Of a stretch of DNA of 64,000 nucleotides, positions 38,806 to 48,345 are shown one piece after another; position 1 is the stretch's first letter, and each line of letters starts with the position of its first letter. The notes beneath the pieces were generated by a model, which ran no database searches, had not been told where the DNA came from, and saw nothing but the letters and a program-made list of their open reading frames with translations. The DNA is from Nocardia takedensis NBRC 100417 (GTDB lineage: Bacteria > Actinomycetota > Actinomycetes > Mycobacteriales > Mycobacteriaceae), in the NCBI RefSeq assembly GCF_000308695.1, contig NZ_BAGG01000002.1, positions 1-64,000 of the forward strand. Reading direction: 5' to 3'. The translations under genes and the position numbers were made by a program.

Positions 38806-39261
38806 GTGTCGCGCACCGCCCGCGATACCGTGGAGCGCGTGGTGAACGGAACGCGGCCCGCCGGCGACGAACCGGTGCTGCTCTCGCTGACGACACCGTC
38901 GCGCCGCGACCTCGTCACCGGCCTCACCCGCCCCGTCGGCGCGACGGAGGCCACCGTCCCCCGCCTGAACGCCGACCTGCCCGACCCCGACGTTGCCGAC
39001 TTCCTCGCGGGCATCGCCCACACCGACAGCGGATTCGTCGCCCGCACCGACGACGGCGAACGCGCGGTGGCAATCCTCGCGGCAACCGCCGCCGCCCTGT
39101 GCGGCGAGGACATCCGCGCGGCGCTGGCCGCCCCCGACCGCGCCTTCCTGCGCGGCCTGAAACCGGCCGCTGTCGAGGCGATACGCGAAGTTCTGCACGC
39201 CGTCGAAACCGACCGGCCCGACCTCGTGGACGCCGCCCTCGCAGGTCTCGCCCCCGGCTGA
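38806..39261 (+). CDS. Hypothetical protein upstream of pheA
   Basis: The frame encodes 151 residues with normal actinobacterial codon bias (GC-rich third positions) and a soluble, acidic alpha-helical composition (AVAILAATAAALCGEDIRAALAAPDRAFL). No family is recognised. The start is uncertain: GTG at 38806, 38830 or 38839 are all in frame and none has a clear ribosome site. It begins just after the IdeR box, and pheA starts 47 bases after its stop. From memory, no equivalent lies here in M. tuberculosis. Confidence 0.6.
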   Translation: MSRTARDTVERVVNGTRPAGDEPVLLSLTTPSRRDLVTGLTRPVGATEATVPRLNADLPDPDVADFLAGIAHTDSGFVARTDDGERAVAILAATAAALCGEDIRAALAAPDRAFLRGLKPAAVEAIREVLHAVETDRPDLVDAALAGLAPG

Positions 39262-39308
39262 CCCGCGATCTTGGAGCATCCGCCGTCCACGCCAGTAATC
39301 TCGTAGAC

Positions 39309-40223
39309 GTGCCGCGAATCGCGTACTTCGGACCCTCCGGAACCTTCACCGAGATGGCCCTCGCCGACCTCGAGACCTCGGGCGCCTTCGACGCGCCCGT
39401 CGAACGTGTCCCCGCCCCCAGCCAAGGCGCCGCCCTCGACCTCGTCCGCGCGGGTGAGGTCGAAGCCGCCGTCGTGCCGATCGAGAGTTCGGTGGAGGGC
39501 TCGATCGCGGCCACCCTGGACTCCCTCGCCATCGGCGCGCGCCTGCAGATCATCGCCGAAACCGAACTCGAGGTGAGCTTCGCCATCGTCGCCGCCCGCG
39601 AGATGGCGCTGAGCGAGGTGAAGGTGCTGGCCGCCTACCCGGTCGCGGGCGCGCAGGTCCGCGAATGGGTCGCCCGACACATGCCGCAGGCCCGCGCCTA
39701 CACCTCCTCCTCCAACGCAGGGGCCGCCGAGGACGTGGTGGACGGCCACGCCGACGCCGCGGTCTCCACCGCGCTGGCCGGGCAGCGCCGCGGACTCACC
39801 GCCCTGGCCACCGGCGTCGCCGACCACGACCAGGCCGTCACCCGCTTCGTGCTGGTCACCCTGCCGCGCGTCGCCCCGGCGCCGACGGGCGCGGACCGCA
39901 CCTCGATCGTGTTCGAGTTGCCCAACGAGCCGGGCTCGCTCATGCGCGCCTTCGCCGAATTCGCCACCCGCGGCATCGACCTGACCCGCATCGAATCACG
40001 GCCCACCCGAACGGGAATGGGCACCTACCGCTTCTATCTCGACTGCGTCGGACATATCGACGACACCGCGGTGGCCGAGGCGCTCAAGGCGCTGCACCGC
40101 ACGGCACGGATACGTTTTCTCGGCTCCTGGCCCGCCACCTCGGCGACCGGCACACCGCCGCCGTCCGACGAATCGGCGGCCCAGTGGCTGATCCAACTAC
40201 GAAAGGGGGTGGCGGACCTATGA
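39309..40223 (+). CDS. pheA: Prephenate dehydratase
   Basis: PheA (304 residues) converts prephenate to phenylpyruvate in phenylalanine synthesis. The catalytic domain (about 1-185) begins RIAYFGPSGTFTEMA and has VVPIESSVEGSIAATLDSL; the TRFVLV motif with the catalytic Thr-Arg-Phe lies near 178-183. A C-terminal ACT domain (about 198-275, with ELPNEPGSLMRAFAEFA and IESRP) binds phenylalanine for feedback. GTG 39309 follows TAATCT (39296-39301) by seven bases, so it is probably leaderless. The stop overlaps the next start by ATGA. Confidence 0.95.
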   Translation: MPRIAYFGPSGTFTEMALADLETSGAFDAPVERVPAPSQGAALDLVRAGEVEAAVVPIESSVEGSIAATLDSLAIGARLQIIAETELEVSFAIVAAREMALSEVKVLAAYPVAGAQVREWVARHMPQARAYTSSSNAGAAEDVVDGHADAAVSTALAGQRRGLTALATGVADHDQAVTRFVLVTLPRVAPAPTGADRTSIVFELPNEPGSLMRAFAEFATRGIDLTRIESRPTRTGMGTYRFYLDCVGHIDDTAVAEALKALHRTARIRFLGSWPATSATGTPPPSDESAAQWLIQLRKGVADL

Positions 40224-40882
40224 ACGGCAGACTGATCCTGGTCCGGCACGGGGAGACCGAAGGCAACGTCGCCAAGATTCTCGACACCAGGGTGCCCGGA
40301 CTACCGCTGACCGAACGCGGTGCGGCGCAAGCGAAGACGTTCGGCGCGGGCCTGCTCGCGCCGCCCACCGCGCTGTTCTCCTCGGCGGCGCTGCGCGCCC
40401 GCCAGACCGCGAGTCACATCGAGGAGGCCACCGGGGTGTCCTCCTCGATCCTCGACGGCGTGTTCGAGGTGCAGGTGGGCGATATGGAAGGGCTCAACGA
40501 CCCGGCCTCGCACGAGAAATTCCAACGCGTCTACCGGGCCTGGCACGAAGGCGATCTCGCGCAACGCCCGCCGGGCGGCGAATCCGGGCACGAGGTGCTG
40601 GCCCGGTTCCTGCCCGCCGTGGAGACACTGCGCACCGACTTCCTCGCCGCTCCCGACGCGGGCGATGTGCTGGTGGTCAGCCACGGCGCGGCCATGCGCC
40701 TGGTCGGCCGGGTCCTGGCCGGTGTCGAACCGCCCTTCACGACCAACAACCACCTCGACAACACCGAGACGATCGAACTGATCCCGCGGGTGGACGGCGG
40801 GTGGGAATGCCTCCGCTGGGGACGCTTCGTCCCGCCGTTCACCTACGAGGTCTCGCCCACCCCCGACGATCCGATGGGCTGA
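40220..40882 (+). CDS. Histidine phosphatase family protein (phosphoglycerate-mutase-like)
   Basis: The 220-residue protein carries LVRHGETEGN near the N-terminus, SSAALRARQTA in the middle and VVSHGAAMRL near residue 153, the two catalytic His segments of the family. It resembles Rv3837c, which also follows pheA in M. tuberculosis. It is unlikely to be the glycolytic mutase; phosphatase activity on a small metabolite is more probable. The ATG overlaps the pheA stop, so translation is coupled. The EspG gene converges 13 bases beyond its stop. Confidence 0.92.
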   Translation: MNGRLILVRHGETEGNVAKILDTRVPGLPLTERGAAQAKTFGAGLLAPPTALFSSAALRARQTASHIEEATGVSSSILDGVFEVQVGDMEGLNDPASHEKFQRVYRAWHEGDLAQRPPGGESGHEVLARFLPAVETLRTDFLAAPDAGDVLVVSHGAAMRLVGRVLAGVEPPFTTNNHLDNTETIELIPRVDGGWECLRWGRFVPPFTYEVSPTPDDPMG

Positions 40883-40895
40883 TCCGGTATCCCGC

Positions 40896-41729
40896 TCACC
40901 CGCGCCGACGCGCGATGGGCGGGAACTCCTCCCGCTCGGGCAGCGAATTCATCAGATCCAACAGGGCCTGCCGCAACCGCGCGGTGGTGCCGCCGCTGAT
41001 CGAGGACCACTTCGTGCCGTCGTCGGCCACGCTGGCGGTGATGAGGAAACGTCCACCGCGAGTGTTGAATACGGCGATGTGGTTGTCCGCGATCTCGCGG
41101 GTGCCGTCGCCGTAGACGATGCCGGTGATCTGCGCGTGCGAATGGATGTCGACCAGGGCCGAGGCCAACACCTGCGCGTCCCGCCCCGGGTGGCCGACCT
41201 TCGCGAGCCGGTTCGCGGTGGCGGCCGCGTCCCCGGTATCGCCGAAGATCGGTGCCAGCAGGTCGGTCTGGGCGTTCATGCCCGTGAGATCCATCGCCTC
41301 GGCGGGGCCGAGGGCGGCGATCACCGGTGCCGGCAGATCCTCCTCGACCTCATCGATGACGTAGGACTCCGGCCCGCGAAGGGCGACGACCGTGAGTTCG
41401 TCGCCCTTGGCCAGACACATCCGGCTGACCTGCCCGTCGACCACCCAGCGCACCGCGAGAACCCAGTGCGGGTGGTTGAGCGTGCGCAGCCTGTCCTCGA
41501 GTTCCTGGTGGACGGCGCCGTCGATCAGGAGATCCCGATCGATCAGCGACTGGGCGGCCACGGCCATCGCGGCATCGTGGGCCGTCTCGTTGTCGTAGCG
41601 ACCCACCACCTGGAGCACGATGGGCATCTCGTCGGTCTGCAATTCCTCCATGAGGTACTGCATCTCGTCGAGTGACAACACGACGCCCCCGAGCATCGAC
41701 GGGCCGCGGCCCTCGCCCAGAATCGTCAC
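40896..41729 (-). CDS. EspG-family ESX secretion-associated chaperone
   Basis: The 277-residue protein fits EspG, a cytoplasmic chaperone that binds the PPE tip of PE-PPE pairs and guides them to an ESX system: LDEMQYLMEELQTDEMP at the N-terminus, VSRMCLAKGDELTVVALRGPE and a C-terminal RLRQALLDLMNSLP helix. GTG 41729 overlaps the PPE stop by four bases (GTGA), so translation is coupled. No ESX core component (EccC, EccD, MycP) is in the window, so the partner system must be elsewhere. Confidence 0.85.
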   Translation of the reverse strand: MTILGEGRGPSMLGGVVLSLDEMQYLMEELQTDEMPIVLQVVGRYDNETAHDAAMAVAAQSLIDRDLLIDGAVHQELEDRLRTLNHPHWVLAVRWVVDGQVSRMCLAKGDELTVVALRGPESYVIDEVEEDLPAPVIAALGPAEAMDLTGMNAQTDLLAPIFGDTGDAAATANRLAKVGHPGRDAQVLASALVDIHSHAQITGIVYGDGTREIADNHIAVFNTRGGRFLITASVADDGTKWSSISGGTTARLRQALLDLMNSLPEREEFPPIARRRG

Positions 41730-42898
41730 CTGGCGGCCCCGGAGGGGTCGGCCCCGATCACACCGTCGGCGGCGTACCGGCCGTCGTTGAACAGGTCGTC
41801 GCGCAGGTAGCCGGCGCCCTTGTGCTCGGTCTCGTCGTCCTCGCCGCGGGCGTTGCCCATCAGCGGGCTGCCCGCGGAGCCGGAACCGGTGCCGCGCACG
41901 GGGGCCGCCGCGTCCACCCGGGCCACCGACGCCTCGGCGATCGGGGCGGCCGCGCCGGCCGCGGAGCCGATCGAACCGCCCGCGCCCCAGCCTTCGGGCA
42001 GCTTGAGCTGACCGCCGTTGACGTTCACCGAGACACCGCCCGTGGAGGCCGTGCGGGTGGCGGTGTTGCTGCCGCCCGCGCCGAGGCCGCTCATACCCGT
42101 CATCATCGGGGCGACGGGCGTGCTCGCGACGCCGGGCGAGGCGAAATTGCCCGCCGCGGCGATCGCGCTCGCGCCCAGGTTGCCCACGGTGCTCACACCG
42201 CCGGTGGCGACCGTCCCCGCGACGTTGGCGACCTGGGTGGCCGCGCTCGCGAAGGCGGGATTGTTGACCGCGGACAGCGCGGCGCCGACGGCGGCCTGGA
42301 TCGGATCGCCGCCGAACGCGCCTTCGGGCGACTGCGCGCCCTCGACGGTGCCCGCGCCTTCGGCGATCGACGGCGGTGCCTGGAATTCGCCGGGCGTGAC
42401 TACCAGTGCGGTGGTGGCGGCCTCGTAGGTCTCCATCACGGCCGCGGCCCGCAGGTCCATGAGGTGCTTGGCGAGTTCGGCGGCCTCGAACGCGCCCGAC
42501 ACCGCGCCGGGCGGGTTGGCCGAGGCGACTACCGCGGCGTTGGTGCCGACGATCTCGGGCAGGCTCGGCATCGTCAGCGAGGCGACGGTGTAGGCGGTGG
42601 CGTTGGCGGCGGCCTTGGAGCCCATCGCGGCGGCCATCGCGCCCTGCTGTTCGGCCCAACCGGCAAAGCCGACCAGCTTGGACAGCGCGGCGATGCCGTT
42701 GACGCCCTGCATGCCGACGCCGAGTTCGGCCATGACGCGGGTGACGGTCGCGGTCGCGTCCACCCACGCCGCCGTCAATCCGCCCCACGCCGTCGCGGCG
42801 GCCGAGATCGGGATCGCGTGCGCCCCCGCGTTGAGCAGTGTCGAGTTCATCTCCGCCATGCGCGGCAGCCAGAAGACCCCGGTGATTCCTGCGGTCAT
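41726..42898 (-). CDS. PPE-type protein
   Basis: The 390-residue protein has a PPE-like helical domain (about 1-175) beginning MTAGITGVFWLPRMAEMN, where the usual Pro-Pro-Glu has become LPRMAEMN; the helical-turn Trp-Gly-Gly (AWGGLTA) near 37 is kept. The rest is Gly/Ala/Ser-rich and of low complexity, ending DGVIGADPSGAAR. PPE proteins pair with PE proteins and are exported by ESX systems. ATG 42898 is preferred over the upstream 35-codon extension. It is flanked by its PE partner 46 bases upstream and EspG. Confidence 0.88.
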   Translation of the reverse strand: MTAGITGVFWLPRMAEMNSTLLNAGAHAIPISAAATAWGGLTAAWVDATATVTRVMAELGVGMQGVNGIAALSKLVGFAGWAEQQGAMAAAMGSKAAANATAYTVASLTMPSLPEIVGTNAAVVASANPPGAVSGAFEAAELAKHLMDLRAAAVMETYEAATTALVVTPGEFQAPPSIAEGAGTVEGAQSPEGAFGGDPIQAAVGAALSAVNNPAFASAATQVANVAGTVATGGVSTVGNLGASAIAAAGNFASPGVASTPVAPMMTGMSGLGAGGSNTATRTASTGGVSVNVNGGQLKLPEGWGAGGSIGSAAGAAAPIAEASVARVDAAAPVRGTGSGSAGSPLMGNARGEDDETEHKGAGYLRDDLFNDGRYAADGVIGADPSGAAR

Positions 42899-42944
42899 AT
42901 CAGTTCTCCCCTTAGTAGTGAACGACGCGCGAGGCGTCGGGCGC

Positions 42945-43268
42945 TCAGGCCCCGATCGTCCCGGCGACTCCGTGCATGACGCCCGCCTTGACGGTGTCCT
43001 CACCGATGTGGGTGGCCAGCTGCATGCGCAGGATCGTCGCGGCGTGGTGCAGCTGGAGCTGGGCGTTGGCGATGGAGGTGTCGTGGGTGACGGCGGCGCG
43101 GTTGAAATGGTTGGCCGCGTGCAGCGACACTTCGTCGGCGCCGGAGGGGATGACGTGGGTCGCGGGCGCGGTGACCGCGGCGGCGATTCCCAGCCGCTCG
43201 GCGAGCAGATCCAGCTCGGCCGCGGCCAGGAGCACGGCTTCGGGTGTGATGTTTACCAGGCCAACCAT
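42945..43268 (-). CDS. PE-type protein, partner of the adjacent PPE
   Basis: The 107-residue protein is a whole PE domain: MVGLVNITPEAVLLAAAELDLL carries the Pro-Glu pair (about 9-10), followed by two helices, and HVIPSGADEVSLHAANHFNRAA is the turn typical of PE proteins. It has no repetitive tail. ATG 43268 has AAGGAG seven bases upstream. PE and PPE form a heterodimer exported by an ESX system; EspG is the third gene of the set. Confidence 0.88.
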   Translation of the reverse strand: MVGLVNITPEAVLLAAAELDLLAERLGIAAAVTAPATHVIPSGADEVSLHAANHFNRAAVTHDTSIANAQLQLHHAATILRMQLATHIGEDTVKAGVMHGVAGTIGA

Positions 43269-43482
43269 GACTCGACTCCTTCTAGTGGCGGCTGTACGGC
43301 GGAACCACGAGAATTCCCCCTTCGAGTGATAGGACGCGACAGCATTGCGATCGGTTCCATCGAATCCCCTACTCCACGTGCGATCTTGCCCAGTCGTCGG
43401 CGAACACGCAAGACCGACACGTCGCCGCGGCGAACGGCGCCGGACCCGCACGTGTCCGACCGTCGAAGGGTCGCCTACGAGA

Positions 43483-43833
43483 TTATCCCCAACCGAGCTC
43501 GTGCAGGCGGTCTTCCTCGATGCCGAAATAGTGCGCGATCTCGTGGATCACGGTGATCGCCACCTCCTCGACGACCTCGCGCTCGTCGGCGCAGATCTCC
43601 AGGATCGCCTCGCGGTAGATCGTCACCGTGTCGGGAAGCGAACCGCCGTAATGACTGTCGCGTTCGGTCAGCGCGATGCCGTGGTAGAGCCCGAGCAGAT
43701 GCGGGTCCTCGGCGTTGCGCGGTTCGATGAGCACGACGACGTTGTCGATGGCCCTGGCCAATTCGGGCGGGATGAGATCGAGCGCGTCGCCGACCAGTTC
43801 CTCGAACCGGTCCTCGGTCATCGGTACGGCCAT
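43483..43833 (-). CDS. Zincin-like metallopeptidase family protein
   Basis: The 116-residue protein carries the zinc motif HEIAHYFGIEEDRLHELGWG near its C-terminus (His-Glu-x2-His at about 99-103), and the N-terminus MAVPMTEDRFEELVGDALDLIPPELA matches actinobacterial Rv3836-type proteins. Substrate is unknown. The start at 43833 is two bases beyond the stop of the septum-formation gene, so they are probably cotranscribed; a second ATG lies four codons in. Confidence 0.88.
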   Translation of the reverse strand: MAVPMTEDRFEELVGDALDLIPPELARAIDNVVVLIEPRNAEDPHLLGLYHGIALTERDSHYGGSLPDTVTIYREAILEICADEREVVEEVAITVIHEIAHYFGIEEDRLHELGWG

Positions 43834-43835
43834 CG

Positions 43836-44963
43836 TCAGCGCGGTTGCGGCTGCGGCGGCAGCGGCGCGGCGCCCGGCAGCGGGGCGGGGGTGGAGCGAC
43901 CGGAATTCGGCGGCGGCACAGGGGCCTGGCCGTTGATGAGGATCTCCCCGCGCGCCGAGCCGACGATGGGCGCGAAACCCTCGCGGTCGGCGCCCTTGCC
44001 GATCATGCAGTCCAGCCTGCGACTGCCCGCCAGCCAACTGCGCGCGTCGAGGTAGTCGAAGAACAGCGTCAGCGTCTTGTTGCGGACCGCGTCGGGCGAG
44101 CCGAGGTAATCGGTTGCGGCGCGGGTGCATTCCTCCTCGACGAAGCGGTCCTGGTCGTCCTTGGCGGGCGGGCCGCCGGGGAACTTGGCCGACAGGTCGA
44201 CGGTGGAGACGATCTCGACCGCGTGCGGTTGGGCGCAGTCGACCGGATCGGTGGGCAGGTTCTGGTTGATGCCCAGGCAGGTGCCCGGCTCGAACACCTT
44301 CGACTGGTCGTGTTCGACCACGCTGCCCGAAGCCGTCAGCGGCGTACCCGAACTGCCCGAGTACTGCACACCGCAGCGCAGCGTCCGATCGCCGTTCTTC
44401 CAGCCGTCCGGACTCGGGTACATCAGGCCGACCACGTAGCGGCCGCGCGGGTCGAAACGGCCGCCGGTGTACTCCTGCACCGCCGGGTCGCAGTGCTCCT
44501 GCTTGAGTTCGGTCAGCCGCAGCGAATCCGGGAACCGGGAGCCGGGACCGAATTCGACGCCGGGGTACTTGCTCATGTCGATGTCGGCGGCGACCTCGAA
44601 CAGGTGCTTGGCCGAGCAGTCCACCTTGACCAGATCGGAGCGGTCGTTCTTGGTCCAGCTCAGGCAGTCGCCGCGGGCGGCGGTGCCGAACTCCTTGTCG
44701 AGCACCGTCTGCGCCGGTTCGCTCGGATTGTGCGCCTCGAGGCCCTTCTCGTTGTCGTAGCCGGTGATGAACAGCCCGACCAGCGAGGCGATGACCGCGC
44801 CCACCGCGACGGCCAGCAACGCCCAGCGCAGCTTCGGCGCGGTCAGGTGCGAACCCGACTTCCGGTCGATGATCAGCGACCGCGGCAGCGACTCGGCGCG
44901 CGGGGACGCACCCGGGTGCGGCTCGGGTGTCGGCGTTTCGGTGGGCACATCGGCGGGGGACAT
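43836..44963 (-). CDS. Septum-formation family membrane protein (Rv3835-like)
   Basis: The 375-residue protein has a cytoplasmic N-terminus, one membrane helix (about 45-68: [22 protein letters not shown]) and an extracytoplasmic domain with several Cys ([28 protein letters not shown]) that matches the septum-formation family. The C-terminus is Pro-rich ([15 protein letters not shown]). It is the first gene of a minus-strand pair with the metallopeptidase and is divergent from serS, as in mycobacteria. Function is not established beyond the family name. Confidence 0.85.
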   Translation of the reverse strand: MSPADVPTETPTPEPHPGASPRAESLPRSLIIDRKSGSHLTAPKLRWALLAVAVGAVIASLVGLFITGYDNEKGLEAHNPSEPAQTVLDKEFGTAARGDCLSWTKNDRSDLVKVDCSAKHLFEVAADIDMSKYPGVEFGPGSRFPDSLRLTELKQEHCDPAVQEYTGGRFDPRGRYVVGLMYPSPDGWKNGDRTLRCGVQYSGSSGTPLTASGSVVEHDQSKVFEPGTCLGINQNLPTDPVDCAQPHAVEIVSTVDLSAKFPGGPPAKDDQDRFVEEECTRAATDYLGSPDAVRNKTLTLFFDYLDARSWLAGSRRLDCMIGKGADREGFAPIVGSARGEILINGQAPVPPPNSGRSTPAPLPGAAPLPPQPQPR

Positions 44964-45069
44964 CGCGGTCCATCATGGCAGTCCCGGTGCCCGGGTGCCA
45001 CGACCTCGCCCCATTCCGGGCGTCGGGCGCGCGTATCGCGTCCGACGGGGCCGACTAGGCTCTGAGCCC

Positions 45070-46332
45070 ATGATCGACCTCCGACACCTGCGGGAGGACC
45101 CGGAAGCGGTCCGCGCCTCGCAGCGTGCCCGCGGCGAGGACCCCGCCCTCGTCGACGCCCTGCTCGCCGCCGACACGGCGCGGCGGGCGGCGGTGGCCAC
45201 CGCGGACACCCTGCGCGCCGAACACAAGTCCATGGGCAAGCTGGTCGGCAAGGCGTCTCCGGAGGAGCGTCCGGCGCTGCTGGCGCGCGCGCAGGAGATG
45301 TCCCAGGAGGTCAAGAACGCCGAGGTCGCCCAGCACGCGGCCGACGCCGACCTCGACGCCGCGCACCGCGCGATCTCCAACCTCGTCGAGGCGGGCGTGC
45401 CCGCGGGCGGCGAGGACGATTTCGAGGTGCTCGAAACCGTCGGCACGCCGCCGGAATTCGATTTCGAGCCCAAGGACCACCTGGAACTCGGTGAGGCGCT
45501 GGGCCTGATCGACACCGAACGCGGCGCGAAGGTCTCCGGCGCGCGGTTCTACTTCCTCACCGGTTACGGCGCGCTGCTGCAACTGGGTCTGCTGCAACTG
45601 GCCGCCCAGCGCGCGGTCGCCAACGGGTTCACCATGATGATCCCGCCGGTGCTGGTGCGGCCCGAGGTTATGGCGGGCACCGGCTTCCTCGGCGGGCACG
45701 CGGCCGAGGTCTACCACCTGGCCGAGGACGACCTGTACCTGGTCGGCACCTCGGAGGTGCCGTTGGCGGGCTACCACTCCGGGGAGATCCTGGACCTGAG
45801 CGCGGGGCCGAAACGCTACGCGGGGTGGTCGTCGTGCTTCCGTCGCGAGGCGGGCAGTTACGGCAAGGACACCCGCGGCATCATCCGGGTGCACCAGTTC
45901 GACAAGGTGGAGATGTTCGTCTACACCACCCCCGACCAGGCCGCGGCCGAGCACGAACGCCTGCTCGGCTGGGAGCGCGACATGCTCGCCGCCGTCGAGG
46001 TCCCTTACCGGGTGATCGACGTCGCGGCCGGTGATCTGGGCAGTTCGGCCGCGCGCAAGTTCGACTGCGAGGGCTGGGTGCCGACCCAGCGCACCTACCG
46101 CGAGCTGACCTCCACCTCCAACTGCACCACCTTCCAGGCCCGCCGCCTCGCCGTGCGCTATCGCGACGAGAACGGAAAACCACAGATCGCGGCCACGCTG
46201 AACGGCACGCTGGCGACCACCCGGTGGATCGTGGCGATCCTGGAGAACCACCAGCAGGCCGACGGTTCGGTGCGGGTGCCCGCGGCGTTGGCGCCGTTCG
46301 TCGGCACGGAGGTGCTCACCCCGCCGAAGTGA
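45070..46332 (+). CDS. serS: Seryl-tRNA synthetase
   Basis: SerS (420 residues) charges tRNA-Ser. The N-terminal antiparallel coiled coil (about 30-100) binds the long variable arm. The class II core includes motif 2 ([26 protein letters not shown], about 257-280) and motif 3 ([19 protein letters not shown], about 378-396), and TSTSNC supplies the serine site. ATG 45070 follows TAGGCT (45056-45061) by eight bases, a leaderless arrangement. It is divergent from the septum-formation gene. Confidence 0.97.
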   Translation: MIDLRHLREDPEAVRASQRARGEDPALVDALLAADTARRAAVATADTLRAEHKSMGKLVGKASPEERPALLARAQEMSQEVKNAEVAQHAADADLDAAHRAISNLVEAGVPAGGEDDFEVLETVGTPPEFDFEPKDHLELGEALGLIDTERGAKVSGARFYFLTGYGALLQLGLLQLAAQRAVANGFTMMIPPVLVRPEVMAGTGFLGGHAAEVYHLAEDDLYLVGTSEVPLAGYHSGEILDLSAGPKRYAGWSSCFRREAGSYGKDTRGIIRVHQFDKVEMFVYTTPDQAAAEHERLLGWERDMLAAVEVPYRVIDVAAGDLGSSAARKFDCEGWVPTQRTYRELTSTSNCTTFQARRLAVRYRDENGKPQIAATLNGTLATTRWIVAILENHQQADGSVRVPAALAPFVGTEVLTPPK

Positions 46333-46416
46333 GCTCGGCACAATAGCCGTCGGTTCGCCGTACCGGAATTGTGGGATGTGGCAACCGACCAGATGCGTTG
46401 TGTTTAGGCTGTGTCC

Positions 46417-48267
46417 GTGCGAGGAATCGGGGCGCGCGGCGATACCCGAACCCGGGTGCGGGCGGCATCGGCGCTGGCGACGGCAATGGTCATGGCGCGG
46501 ACCACCGGGGCGTTCTACGTCATGGGTGGTGTGCTCGGCCTGGTGATCACGGCCATCGCCCCTGGCGACGAGGGAAATCGACCGCTGGTCGGTACGGCGG
46601 CAGCCATTGCGCTGGTGCTGGGTCTGACGCTGCTCGCATGGGGTCCGCGGTTGCCGCACGGCATCCACCACGTGTACGTCGCGATCGCGACGGTGCTGGT
46701 GACGGTGGCGGTGTACTCGTTCCCGAACATGGTCGGCGCGATCAGCCTCGCGGCCTTCTACGTCTTCGTCGCGTGCGACGCGGCGCTGTTCTTCCGCTGG
46801 TCGCAGGCGTCGGCGCATATCGCGTTCGCGATGGTGCTGTGCCTGTGGGTGTTGCCTACCCGGGATCTGCCGTGGTGGTCCGGGATGATCGCGGCGGGCG
46901 TCACCTTCGGGGTGGGCGTCGTGGTCGGCATCCTGACCAGGATGGCCTCCGAGGCCGATATCGACGTGCTGACCGGTTTGCTGAACCGCCGCGGTTTCGA
47001 CCGCGCGCTCAACGCCGCCATCGAGCTCGCGGGCCGCAACGGTCACGGCCTGGCCCTGGTCCTGGTCGACCTCGACCGGTTCCAGAAGATCAACGACCAC
47101 CTCGGTCACCGCGCCGGCGACGCCGTGCTGCAACGGGTGGCCGACACCTGGGCCACACTGCTCACCCCCGATCAGCGGCTGGCCCGCTACGGCGGCGACG
47201 CCTTCGCCTTGCTGCTGCCCAACACCACCGAACAGGCCGCGATCCTGCTCACCGAGAAACTGCGCGCGGCGGTGACCACCGGCTGTTCGGCGGGCGTCAC
47301 CTCCTGGCAGCCGGGGGAGTCGGGATCGCTGCTGGTCAGCCGGGCCGACGTCGGCCTGTACCGGGCCAAGCAGGCGGGCCGCAACCGGACGGTGCTGGAG
47401 TCCTCGCGGCAACTGCCGCTCGCGGTGGAACTGCGCGAGGCCATCGATCGGGGCGCGCTGGACGTGCACTACCAGCCGATCGTCAGCCTGAGCGAGGGCG
47501 GCGGCAAGGCCGTCGGCGTGGAGGCGCTGCTGCGCTGGTCGTCGAGCGCGCAGCCCGACGTCACCACCGAGGGTCTGATCCGGGTGGCCGAGGAATACGA
47601 CCTCATCTCCGATCTGGACGAACTGGTGCTGCGCCGGGCCTGCGCCGACGCGGCACGGTTGCAGGAGACCTTCGCTCAGCTCGATCTGACGTTGAACGTG
47701 AACGTCAGCGGGTTGGAGCTGGCCGAATCCGGCTACGCCGAACGGGTCGCGGGCATCCTGGAATCCACCGGTTGGCCGGCCGATCAGCTGGTCCTCGAGG
47801 TCACCGAGAGCGAACTGGCCGCCGAATCCCAGACCGCGATCGCCAACTTGCACACCTTGCGCGACACCGGCGTGCGGATCGCGATCGACGATTTCGGCAC
47901 CGGCTACTCCTCGCTGAGCCGGTTGGCGACGCTGCCCAGCGACATCCTCAAGGTCGACCAGTCCTTCGTGGCGGCGATCCGCTCGGATTCGCCCGCGCCG
48001 CCGCTGCTCGGGGTGATCGCCGCGCTCAGCAGCGCGCTCGACCTCCAGGTCATCGCGGAGGGCGTGGAGACCGAGTACCAGGCGGCGGTACTCACCGAAC
48101 TCGGCTTCGCGCTGGCCCAGGGCTACCACTACAGCGATTCGCATCCGGTGTCGGCGCTGATCAGCGACCTGAACGAGGGCAAGGGCCGGGTCGGTACGGG
48201 CGCCGCGGGCGGGCCGATGGACGAGGACGCCCGGCACGCCGCCAACGGCTGGCTCCCGCTCGGATAA
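46417..48267 (+). CDS. Membrane GGDEF-EAL protein, probably a c-di-GMP phosphodiesterase
   Basis: The 616-residue protein has about six membrane helices (about 20-175), a GGDEF domain (about 185-335) and an EAL domain (about 345-600). The GGDEF motif reads GGDAF near 259, so the cyclase is probably inactive and may serve as a regulatory nucleotide site. The EAL domain is complete: EALLRW near 369, DDFGTGYSS and EGVET, so hydrolysis of c-di-GMP is likely. GTG 46417 lies six bases after TAGGCT (46405-46410); GTG 46411 is the alternative start. Confidence 0.9.
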   Translation: MRGIGARGDTRTRVRAASALATAMVMARTTGAFYVMGGVLGLVITAIAPGDEGNRPLVGTAAAIALVLGLTLLAWGPRLPHGIHHVYVAIATVLVTVAVYSFPNMVGAISLAAFYVFVACDAALFFRWSQASAHIAFAMVLCLWVLPTRDLPWWSGMIAAGVTFGVGVVVGILTRMASEADIDVLTGLLNRRGFDRALNAAIELAGRNGHGLALVLVDLDRFQKINDHLGHRAGDAVLQRVADTWATLLTPDQRLARYGGDAFALLLPNTTEQAAILLTEKLRAAVTTGCSAGVTSWQPGESGSLLVSRADVGLYRAKQAGRNRTVLESSRQLPLAVELREAIDRGALDVHYQPIVSLSEGGGKAVGVEALLRWSSSAQPDVTTEGLIRVAEEYDLISDLDELVLRRACADAARLQETFAQLDLTLNVNVSGLELAESGYAERVAGILESTGWPADQLVLEVTESELAAESQTAIANLHTLRDTGVRIAIDDFGTGYSSLSRLATLPSDILKVDQSFVAAIRSDSPAPPLLGVIAALSSALDLQVIAEGVETEYQAAVLTELGFALAQGYHYSDSHPVSALISDLNEGKGRVGTGAAGGPMDEDARHAANGWLPLG

Positions 48268-48345
48268 TCACTTGACGATCGCGCGGGAGCGGCCGAAGCT
48301 GATCGTATGCGCTTGGTCTTCTACGGCTGTTGATCCGTCACCACG

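Noticed and set aside
43483..44976. 497-codon frame covering the metallopeptidase and the gene upstream
   Set aside because: Only the last 117 codons are real; the rest is an out-of-frame shadow of the septum-formation gene.
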